Below, piece by piece: positions 1 to 4,207 of a stretch of DNA of 8,142 nt. Source of the DNA: Candidatus Aenigmatarchaeota archaeon (GTDB taxonomy: Archaea > Aenigmatarchaeota > Aenigmatarchaeia > Aenigmatarchaeales > Aenigmatarchaeaceae). Both the position numbers and the translations under genes were made by a program. The first letter of the stretch is position 1. Each line of letters opens with the position of its first letter. The DNA is taken from assembly GCA_018221065.1 (NCBI GenBank), contig JAAOXY010000048.1, positions 1 through 8,142 on the forward strand, read 5' to 3'. The notes below the pieces were generated by a model. That model saw only the letters and a program-made list of their open reading frames with translations. It was not told where the DNA came from and did not search any database.

Positions 1-69
1 AGATTTGCTATTAGAGATATGGGTATGACAGTAGCTGCTGGCGTATGTTTGGAAGTTGTGAAAGCTTAG
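1..69 (+). CDS. tuf: Elongation factor 1-alpha (aEF1A), C-terminal end only
   Basis: The first 22 codons before the TAG at 67-69 read RFAIRDMGMTVAAGVCLEVV then KA. This is the conserved last beta-strand segment of EF-1alpha/EF-Tu domain III (RFAIRDMGxTVAAGV). The factor is the GTPase that carries aminoacyl-tRNA to the ribosomal A site. Only the tail is in the window, so the GTPase domain cannot be judged. It lies upstream of S10, as is usual in archaea, but a minus-strand gene separates the two here. The stop codon lies inside the left arm of a perfect hairpin that probably ends the transcript. Confidence 0.95.
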   Translation, partial: RFAIRDMGMTVAAGVCLEVVKA

Positions 70-97
70 TTTTCTAAGCTTTTCCTTTCTTTTTATT
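61..97 (+). terminator. Hairpin plus T-rich tail after EF-1alpha
   Basis: AAAGCTTAG (61-69) and CTAAGCTTT (74-82) form a perfect 9-bp stem closed by a TTTT loop. A pyrimidine-rich, T-dominated stretch to about 97 follows. The left arm contains the EF-1alpha stop codon. The next gene converges from the other strand with its stop at 98-100, so this 28-nt gap must end both transcripts. The T-rich side favours plus-strand termination. Archaeal termination depends mainly on T-runs, so the hairpin itself may instead serve mRNA stability. Confidence 0.6.
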
Positions 98-485
98 TTA
101 AACTTCTAGAATACTTGCTATAGAATTAAATAATTTATTTGTATTTAATGGTTTTTCTATATAATTGAAATCAGTTCTATCTCCAATCATTTTTACTAGA
201 TCTTCATGTCCTAATCCTGTGATATACATCACTTTAATATCATCATAGATTTTACGGATTTTTCTAACAGTTTCAATACCGTTTATATCTCCATTTATTT
301 GAATATCTGAAAGTATTATATCTGGTTTTTTTTCAGATTTCTTCACATGTTCTATTGCATCCTTTCCGTTGTCAAAACTACCAGATATTTGATATCTGTG
401 GGCTGTTAGTATTTCTTTAAGATATTGTTGCATAACGTAATCGTCTTCGATTATGAGTATGTATGCATCTTCTCTTTTTTTTCAT
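98..485 (-). CDS. Stand-alone response-regulator receiver domain, frameshifted at its N-terminus
   Basis: The open frame matches a CheY-like receiver. It has a hydrophobic strand and acidic cluster (ILIIEDD, about 440-460), the phospho-acceptor Asp in IILSDIQ, the Thr of YITG, and the Lys of EKP, ending near the usual 120-130 residues with no output domain. The first ATG in this frame (431-433) comes after the acidic residues, so a protein starting there would lack part of the phosphorylation pocket. The frame stays open upstream to a TGA at 482-484 with no usual start codon. One base out of frame, an ATG at 483-485 is followed by A8. With seven A's the reading would be MKKREDAYILIIEDD, 128 residues in total and a textbook receiver. 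A TATA-like box lies about 27 nt before that ATG. It is therefore either a sequencing error, a slippage switch or a young pseudogene. It would act as a phospho-relay or CheY-like partner; the kinase is not in the window. Confidence 0.85.
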
Positions 486-507
486 TGTAAGGCTTTGTTT
501 TAGAACC

Positions 508-516
508 TTAAAATAA
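508..516 (-). promoter_or_regulatory. TATA-like box of the receiver gene
   Basis: On the minus strand this reads TTATTTTAA, centred about 27 nt before the ATG at 483-485. The same spacing is seen at the other leaderless genes of this window. That supports 485 as the true start and so supports the frameshift interpretation. Confidence 0.5.
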
Positions 517-545
517 CATTTAAATTTAATGGAATTATTAAAAAG

Positions 546-555
546 CTTTAAATAG
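546..555 (+). promoter_or_regulatory. TATA box of the S10 gene
   Basis: CTTTAAATAG is close to the archaeal TATA consensus and lies 28 nt (centre to ATG) before 578. The predicted transcription start is at or just before the ATG, so the mRNA is leaderless or nearly so. The GAGGT at 573-577 is too close to the ATG for a normal Shine-Dalgarno site. Confidence 0.7.
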
Positions 556-577
556 CTTGCTGTAGAAGAATAGAGGT

Positions 578-898
578 ATGCAGAAAGCACGAATAAAACT
601 TACAAGTCCTGATGCAACAAAGATTGATGGGGTTTGTAAGGATCTCAAGGAAATAACAGACAGGTTTGGAGTAGTCATGAAAGGACCAATTCCAATGCCT
701 ACTAAGAAATTGAAAGTTACTACAATGAAGACTCCTTGTGGTGATGGTACTGGACATGGTAATGCAACATGGGATCGATGGGAGATGAGAGTGCATAAAA
801 GAATGATTGACATTTCTGCTGACGAAAGAACTTTGAGACAAATTATGAGAATACAAGTTCCTGACGGCGTTTCTATTTCTATATCACTTAAAGATTGA
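578..898 (+). CDS. rps10: 30S ribosomal protein S10 (uS10)
   Basis: This 106-residue protein has the length of archaeal uS10. It carries the conserved KGPIPMPTKKL loop (about residues 35-45) and the WEMRVHKRMIDI segment (about 68-79), which belong to the long loop and beta strands contacting 16S rRNA in the 30S head. It begins MQKARIKLTS, a typical archaeal S10 start, and the ATG is set by a TATA box 28 nt upstream. In many archaea S10 directly follows EF-1alpha; here it has its own promoter because a minus-strand receiver gene lies between them. A 30-nt gap with its own TATA box separates it from the next gene, so it is probably monocistronic. Confidence 0.97.
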   Translation: MQKARIKLTSPDATKIDGVCKDLKEITDRFGVVMKGPIPMPTKKLKVTTMKTPCGDGTGHGNATWDRWEMRVHKRMIDISADERTLRQIMRIQVPDGVSISISLKD

Positions 899-907
899 GT
901 TTAAATC
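899..907 (+). promoter_or_regulatory. TATA box of the cupin-like gene
   Basis: GTTTAAATC starts one base after the S10 stop codon and is centred 26 nt before the ATG at 929, so the transcript should be leaderless. The pyrimidine run that follows (905-918) may also terminate S10 transcription. The layout is almost the same as at 2779-2808. Confidence 0.7.
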
Positions 908-928
908 CTTTTCTTTCAATATAATGAT

Positions 929-1519
929 ATGACAAAAGTTAAAATGAGTAGTCCTTTTGATCGATTTACAGAACAAGGATTTATTGTGGATTTTCATCCT
1001 GACAAGAAAGATCCTAATAGTGTAATGATTGATATTGGTGGAGACAAAGCGTTTATGTATATGCCTGAATTTGATGGGTATTCATATTCTGGAATTGGTG
1101 ACAAAGATCATGATATATACTGTGAGGGTCCTTGTGCTGTTATTTCCAATACTAATAAAGGATACTATCAAGCTTTGATATCTATGAAGAGATCTACAAC
1201 ATTTCATTATCACAAAGATCTTACTGAACTTGTTCGAGTAAGAAAAGCTGGTGGTTCTAAGATGTTCATTGGATTGGAAATGAAAAAAAGAAAAGTACAA
1301 GATGTAGACCAAACAGAATTAAGTATGACCAATCTCCAAGATGGAATGATTTTATCTCTTCCTCCTATGAAACCTCATGGTTTCTATGTTCCTAATAGCC
1401 ATAATCTAATTCTAGAGTTGGTTACAGATAATACAAAATATGAAGATACTGATGTTTCATTTAAAAATTGGAAAAAATTTGAAATTGTGGCTGAAGATTT
1501 TCTATTTCTTAAAGATTAA
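929..1519 (+). CDS. Cupin-like protein of unknown function
   Basis: This 196-residue protein is not a family I can name, but it carries both cupin signatures. Motif 1 is HYHKDLTE, with H93, H95 and E100 spaced HxHx4E. Motif 2 is GMILSLPPMKPHG, with G139, P145 and H150 in the G(x)5PxxxxH pattern. Together H93, H95, E100 and H150 would give the usual 3-His/1-Glu metal site of a small beta-barrel. The motifs are about 50 residues apart, long for a classical cupin but seen in divergent ones. There is no signal peptide or membrane segment. The ATG at 929 fits the TATA box 26 nt upstream; an ATG at 924 is out of frame and stops at once. The substrate is unknown. The neighbouring permease has its own promoter, so functional linkage is not shown. 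The fold call is moderately sure, the function open. Confidence 0.75.
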   Translation: MTKVKMSSPFDRFTEQGFIVDFHPDKKDPNSVMIDIGGDKAFMYMPEFDGYSYSGIGDKDHDIYCEGPCAVISNTNKGYYQALISMKRSTTFHYHKDLTELVRVRKAGGSKMFIGLEMKKRKVQDVDQTELSMTNLQDGMILSLPPMKPHGFYVPNSHNLILELVTDNTKYEDTDVSFKNWKKFEIVAEDFLFLKD

Positions 1520-1532
1520 ATCAACTGAAAGT

Positions 1533-1541
1533 AATTTAAAG
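1533..1541 (+). promoter_or_regulatory. TATA box of the TauE/SafE-type permease gene
   Basis: AATTTAAAG is centred about 27 nt before the ATG at 1565. It favours that start over the ATG at 1543, which opens a shadow frame, and predicts a leaderless transcript. Confidence 0.6.
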
Positions 1542-1564
1542 TATGAAGGCTAATAAAAGTTTAT

Positions 1565-2293
1565 ATGTTAGATATAATATTTCTGCTAATTGTTGGTGCT
1601 GTTGCTGGATTTATAGGTGCGGCAGCAGGAGGTGGTGGAGGTTTTGTATCATTTTTTTCATTGATTTTACTAGGTATTCCACCTCATATAGCAATAGCGA
1701 CAAACAAGTTAGGAGACGTCGGATTGCATCCAACAAGTATTTACAATTTTAATAAAGCGAAAAAAATCAAGAAAAATATTATGATACCACTAATACTATT
1801 GGGAATTGCTGGGGCAATTGTTGGTTCTAATATTCTTATATCAATTGAACAATACATTATCAAGTTTGTTGTAATTGGTCTTCTCACAATAGTTTTAATA
1901 ACTAATTTGATGAAAAAAAACCTTGGTATAAAACGCAGAAGAAAGCATTTTGCGTGGTCACCTGCGTATTTTCTTACAGGTGTATATGCTGGTTTCTTTG
2001 GTTCTGGTTCTGGTATATTTTCAACTATGGTTTTGTGTGGTTTGAGAGGTTTAAGATTTATTGAAGCAAATGCAAACAGTTTGGTATCCGGTATGTTTGG
2101 AAGTATTGCATCTGTTATCATATTTTCAGTAGCTGGAATGATAAACTACACATTTGGGATCCCACTTTTTATAGGAAATTTTATAGGAGGTTACCTTGGT
2201 TCTAAAACTGTAATAAAAAAAGGTAATGTCTGGGTTAAGACATTTTATACGATAATAATAGTCGTCACAATAGTGAAACTTTTGTTTATGTAA
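1565..2293 (+). CDS. Sulfite exporter TauE/SafE family permease (DUF81)
   Basis: This 242-residue integral membrane protein has the internal two-fold repeat of the TauE/SafE family. The first half has the Gly-rich GFIGAAAGGGGGF (about residues 15-27) followed by GIPPHIAIATNKLGD. The second half has GFFGSGSGIF (about 143-152) followed by an Ala/Asn-rich helix. About seven or eight hydrophobic segments can be read, including residues 3-24, 27-47, 73-93, 97-115, 132-157, 175-198, 201-216 and 224-242. A basic cytoplasmic loop (KKNLGIKRRRKH, 118-129) joins the halves. Members are proposed to export or import small organosulfur or carboxylate anions, but substrates cannot be told from sequence. The length is close to the family norm (240-270). 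The start at 1565 fits the TATA spacing. Confidence 0.9.
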   Translation: MLDIIFLLIVGAVAGFIGAAAGGGGGFVSFFSLILLGIPPHIAIATNKLGDVGLHPTSIYNFNKAKKIKKNIMIPLILLGIAGAIVGSNILISIEQYIIKFVVIGLLTIVLITNLMKKNLGIKRRRKHFAWSPAYFLTGVYAGFFGSGSGIFSTMVLCGLRGLRFIEANANSLVSGMFGSIASVIIFSVAGMINYTFGIPLFIGNFIGGYLGSKTVIKKGNVWVKTFYTIIIVVTIVKLLFM

Positions 2294-2322
2294 ATTTAAT
2301 ACATAAAAATAGATAATTATAA

Positions 2323-2356
2323 GGTTAGGGTTTAACCATGAGGAGAAAAGGTTAAA
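2323..2356 (+). repeat. Nested inverted repeats overlapping the tRNA promoter
   Basis: Three complementary segments lie in a row: GGTTA (2323-2327), TTTAACC (2331-2337) and GGTTAAA (2350-2356). The middle one can pair perfectly with either neighbour (5 bp with a short loop, or 7 bp with a 12-nt loop). The last copy overlaps the probable TATA box of the tRNA gene. It could be an operator-like site or chance in AT-rich DNA. Confidence 0.4.
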
Positions 2357-2360
2357 AATG
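2351..2360 (+). promoter_or_regulatory. Probable TATA box of tRNA-Ser
   Basis: GTTAAAAATG is centred about 29 nt before the first tRNA base (2385), as expected for a transcript starting a few bases upstream of the mature 5' end. It is a weaker match than the boxes at the protein genes. Confidence 0.45.
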
Positions 2361-2415
2361 TCTAAAATCATAGATAAAATACGAGCCGAGATCGCTTAGC
2401 CCGGTAGAGCGCCAG

Positions 2416-2446
2416 ATTTCTTTTGTTTATTCAAAGGGAAGGCGAA
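2416..2446 (+). other. tRNA-Ser intron 1 (31 nt, position 30/31)
   Basis: This has a full bulge-helix-bulge. The central helix CGCC (2410-2413) pairs with GGCG (2441-2444). The 3-nt bulges are AGA (2414-2416) and AAC (2445-2447). Inside is a 9-bp arm, 2417-2425 with 2432-2440 (two G·U), with a 6-nt loop. The splicing endonuclease cuts after the second bulge base, that is at 2415/2416 and 2446/2447. The outer helix is only 2 bp (2408-2409 with 2448-2449). The position, inside the 5' strand of the anticodon stem, is non-canonical. Confidence 0.8.
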
Positions 2447-2453
2447 CCTGGAA

Positions 2454-2464
2454 TCTTCCTGGAA
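2454..2464 (+). other. tRNA-Ser intron 2 (11 nt, position 37/38)
   Basis: Once intron 1 is out, the 5-bp anticodon stem (2412-2415 plus 2447, with 2466-2470) becomes the outer helix. CTGG (2448-2451) pairs with CTGG (2459-2462) as C-G, U·G, G·U, G-C. The would-be bulges are AAT (2452-2454) and AAA (2463-2465), with a CTTC tip in place of an inner helix, so this is a relaxed helix-bulge-helix motif. Cuts at 2453/2454 and 2464/2465 leave the loop CTGGAAA. CCTGGAA occurs twice, 11 nt apart, so the product is the same for several cut registers. Confidence 0.65.
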
Positions 2465-2514
2465 AGCTGGTTTCTTTCGAGATGCGGGAGTTCAAATCTC
2501 CCTCTCGGCGCCAA

Positions 2515-2520
2515 TTTTTT
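2515..2520 (+). terminator. T-run after tRNA-Ser
   Basis: Six T's start two bases after the encoded CCA. Such T-runs are the usual archaeal termination signal. The promoter of the next gene follows at once. Confidence 0.6.
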
Positions 2521-2542
2521 AATTATACCCATTCTGAAAGAG

Positions 2543-2551
2543 ATTTATATT
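2543..2551 (+). promoter_or_regulatory. TATA box of the 67-residue membrane peptide gene
   Basis: ATTTATATT is centred 26 nt before the ATG at 2573, the leaderless spacing of this window. It is the best sign that the small ORF is, or recently was, transcribed. Confidence 0.6.
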
Positions 2552-2572
2552 CAATAAAAATGCGTAATAATT

Positions 2573-2776
2573 ATGGACTTATCAAAGAACCCAATCATAT
2601 TTTTATTTAAAAGAATATGGAAATATTCCGAAGGTAACAGACGCATGTTATCTTTATCTGTAATATTAGCATCAATTGCTCATACCTTGACTTTTGCAGG
2701 AACATTGAAGGATTTGTTGAATACCTCTAAAAAGTTCAAGAAATTGTATAATAGATATATGCCTAAGAAAAATTAG
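2573..2776 (+). CDS. Small single-pass membrane peptide, possible ABC-exporter N-terminal remnant
   Basis: The 67 residues have a basic/aromatic head (FLFKRIWKYSEGNRR, about 10-24), one hydrophobic segment (about 26-44) and a lysine-rich tail. Head plus first helix resemble the start of ABC exporter membrane domains, where a KRxWKY-GNRR-type amphipathic segment precedes the first helix. The similarity ends after that helix; no other membrane helices and no ATP-binding cassette follow. The intact promoter and a clean stop argue that the short product may be real, while the resemblance suggests it was derived by truncation. The function is unknown. The similarity is judged by eye only and could be coincidental. 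Confidence 0.6.
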   Translation: MDLSKNPIIFLFKRIWKYSEGNRRMLSLSVILASIAHTLTFAGTLKDLLNTSKKFKKLYNRYMPKKN

Positions 2777-2778
2777 GG

Positions 2779-2787
2779 GTTTAAATC
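2779..2787 (+). promoter_or_regulatory. TATA box of the CxxC protein gene
   Basis: GTTTAAATC is centred 26 nt before the ATG at 2809 and begins three bases after the preceding stop. The following T-rich run (2785-2793) may terminate the upstream transcript. The layout nearly copies that at 899-928. Confidence 0.7.
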
Positions 2788-2808
2788 TTTTTCTGTATAA
2801 TAATTGTT

Positions 2809-3072
2809 ATGGATTTTATGACTCAGGATCAAGTAAATAATTTACCTGTAAGAGAATGTCCAATAGGTGCTTATGAACATATTAAAGAAAATTTTACATG
2901 CCCTACTTGTTATACACCATTAGGAGCTGCTAAAACAGAACATCATAGTACAGATAGAGTTACTCTACCTGAAGTTATTAGTGCAACATCAATATTAGCA
3001 GCAGGATGTCCAAAGTGTGAGATTCTTTATAGATTTGAAAATGATCCAATAACTACAACGAGAGTTGACTAG
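2809..3072 (+). CDS. Small CxxC zinc-ribbon-like protein, unknown function
   Basis: This 87-residue protein has two Cys pairs, CPTC (residues 31-34) and CPKC (67-70), spaced as in a zinc ribbon. An extra Cys sits at 17 and a His pair at 45-46. The stretch between the pairs includes a likely short helix (about 54-65). No family is recognised. Zinc binding with a nucleic-acid or protein-binding role is plausible but inferred only from the cysteines. The first ATG fits the TATA spacing; a second in-frame ATG at 2818 is possible. It stands alone, upstream of the ribosomal operon leader. Confidence 0.8.
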   Translation: MDFMTQDQVNNLPVRECPIGAYEHIKENFTCPTCYTPLGAAKTEHHSTDRVTLPEVISATSILAAGCPKCEILYRFENDPITTTRVD

Positions 3073-3073
3073 A

Positions 3074-3082
3074 CTTATAAAG
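3074..3082 (+). promoter_or_regulatory. Upstream TATA-like box (P1) before the ribosomal operon
   Basis: CTTATAAAG, just after the 3072 stop, is a good archaeal TATA sequence. It would start transcripts near 3104. If used, the leader would include the imperfect hairpin at 3134-3163. Confidence 0.45.
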
Positions 3083-3125
3083 ACCGGTGATTTAGCGAAA
3101 TTCTAGTTCTAAAAGCAAAGAACAA

Positions 3126-3135
3126 CCTTTAAATA
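3126..3135 (+). promoter_or_regulatory. Main TATA box (P2) of the ribosomal protein operon
   Basis: CCTTTAAATA is a strong archaeal TATA/BRE-like match. It predicts a start near 3155-3160 and thus a leader of about 90 nt, unlike the leaderless genes upstream. Its 3' side overlaps the left arm of the inverted repeat at 3134-3163. Confidence 0.65.
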
Positions 3136-3247
3136 CCTTCCCGTACCATAAAAGTCGGAAAGGTAGAGCGGATAAACGTGTTCTGGGTATGGTCAGACAT
3201 GCGTAGAAAGGGGCCGGATTAACGAATAACCTTCAAGGTGACAATAT
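3134..3247 (+). promoter_or_regulatory. GC-richer leader region of the L3 operon
   Basis: In 3181-3240, 29 of 60 bases are G or C, more than in the flanking AT-rich spacers. Three structures can be read. ACCTTCCCG/CGGAAAGGT (3134-3163) has one mismatch. GTATG/CATGC (3187-3191, 3198-3202) forms a 5-bp hairpin. ACCTTCAAGGT (3229-3239) has a right half that overlaps the Shine-Dalgarno AGGTGA (3236-3241), six nt before the L3 ATG. ACCTT could also pair with AAGGT at 3160-3164. A regulatory leader or a small RNA is possible; no known riboswitch or RNA family is recognised. Confidence 0.5.
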
Positions 3248-4207
3248 ATGCCGAAAACAAAAAGTCCGAGAAAAGGAAGTATGGGCTATTGGCCACGTAA
3301 AAGAGCTAAACGTATTTATCCAAGAACTAAGACATGGCCGAAGTCTGAAGAAACGAAATTGCTAGGGTTTGCTGGGTATAAAGCCGGAATGACTCATTCT
3401 TTTGTTGTTGAAACAAATACAAATTCAAAATTAAAGGGTCAACATATTATGAGACCAGTTACAATTCTTGAATGTCCTCCTCTTTCTGTGTTCGGATTCC
3501 GATGTTATAATGATTCTCGATCTGTTTGTGATGTACTTGCTGATAAATTCTCAAAATATCTTGGAAGAAAATTAAAAGTTCCAACAAAAGGCAATACAGA
3601 AGAACAGATGAAAAAGGTCAACTTAGAAAAAACAACTCATATTAATTTACTTTGTCATTCAAATCCACCATTCAAGAAAACTCCAGAAGTTTTCGAGATT
3701 GCAATCGGTGGTGAACTTTCTAAACAACTTGAATATGCAAAAGAACAATTAGGAAAAGAGATTAAGATAAGTGACATGTTCAAGGATGGAGATTATATTG
3801 ATGTTTCTGGTGTAACTAAAGGAAAGGGTTATCAAGGTCCAGTAAAGAGATTTGGTGTTAAAATTCAATATAGAAAAAACGAACAAGCACACAGACATAT
3901 TGGAACACACGGAACAAAAGAACCAGGAAAGATTAGAATAACTGTTCCAGATTCAGGACAGATGGGATTCCATACAAGAACAGATTTCAATAAAAGAATC
4001 TTGAAAATAACTGAAGGAAAAGAAATTAATCCACGAGGTGGTTTCGTAGGTTATGGATTGATAAAAAATGATTGCGTTGTTATTGATGGAACTGTTCCAG
4101 GACCAAGAAAAAGATTAGTTAGAATAAGACAGCCAATTAGATTACAAAAGACTGTTTATCCAGTTGATGTTCAATATATTTCAAGAACAAGTAAACAAGG
4201 TAGATGA
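3248..4207 (+). CDS. rpl3: 50S ribosomal protein L3 (uL3)
   Basis: This 319-residue protein has archaeal/eukaryal-type L3 features. It has a basic N-terminal arm (PRKGSMGYWPRKRAKR, about 7-22), a GFAGYKAGMTH segment (40-50), a DVSGVTKGKGYQGPVKR loop (185-201) and HRHIGTHGTKEPGKI (215-229). Next comes GQMGFHTRTDFNKRIL, the W-finger-like region near the peptidyl-transferase centre, where many L3 proteins have a Trp or His. L3 is an early 23S rRNA assembly protein. It opens the operon, with an AGGTGA Shine-Dalgarno six nt before the ATG. Its TGA overlaps the first L4 ATG (ATGA, 4204-4207). The length is near the archaeal norm of 330-340. Confidence 0.97.
   Translation: MPKTKSPRKGSMGYWPRKRAKRIYPRTKTWPKSEETKLLGFAGYKAGMTHSFVVETNTNSKLKGQHIMRPVTILECPPLSVFGFRCYNDSRSVCDVLADKFSKYLGRKLKVPTKGNTEEQMKKVNLEKTTHINLLCHSNPPFKKTPEVFEIAIGGELSKQLEYAKEQLGKEIKISDMFKDGDYIDVSGVTKGKGYQGPVKRFGVKIQYRKNEQAHRHIGTHGTKEPGKIRITVPDSGQMGFHTRTDFNKRILKITEGKEINPRGGFVGYGLIKNDCVVIDGTVPGPRKRLVRIRQPIRLQKTVYPVDVQYISRTSKQGR

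Larger units (their letters stand above)
2385..2513 (+). tRNA. tRNA-Ser(GGA), type II, with two apparent introns and encoded CCA
   Basis: The acceptor stem GCCGAGA (2385-2391) pairs fully with TCTCGGC (2503-2509), followed by discriminator G and CCA. The D arm is GCTT/GAGC (2394-2397, 2407-2410, one U·G) with the conserved A14, G15, GG and A21. The T arm is GGGAG-TTCAAAT-CTCCC (2486-2502). A 15-nt variable region (2471-2485) with a TCT/AGA stem marks a type II tRNA, and the G discriminator favours serine over leucine. The anticodon loop CTGGAAA with 3' stem GCTGG (2466-2470) needs a CCAGC partner. CCAG is at 2412-2415, but its last C lies beyond an intron at 2447. Removing 2416-2446 and 2454-2464 gives an 87-nt tRNA with a perfect 5-bp anticodon stem and anticodon GGA at 2450-2452. 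From memory, tRNA-Ser follows EF-1alpha and S10 in several archaea, which fits. Confidence 0.92.

Noticed and set aside
538..856. Minus-strand ORFs opposite S10
   Set aside because: Shadows of a clearly coding plus-strand gene, with no family features.
1543..1752. Plus-strand ORF rich in Trp, Cys and Arg
   Set aside because: Overlaps the permease gene in another frame; the TATA spacing favours the ATG at 1565.
2358..2400. Short ORF MSKIIDKIRAEIA running into the tRNA
   Set aside because: Thirteen codons overlapping the tRNA 5' half; no coding support.
2412..2425. Reading the tRNA as Arg(TCT) or Glu(TTC) from bases just after CCAG
   Set aside because: These readings leave a mismatched anticodon stem or shift the D arm, and do not fit the long variable arm and G discriminator. 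Serine GGA gives perfect stems.
2474..2482. CTTTCGA as a tRNA-Glu anticodon loop
   Set aside because: Flanking bases do not form a 5-bp stem; it is better explained as the variable arm with a TTCG loop.
3155..3247. A tRNA-like or known riboswitch fold in the L3 leader, prompted by GGTAGAGCG shared with the tRNA D arm
   Set aside because: No acceptor, D or T stems can be formed around it and no known riboswitch core was recognised.
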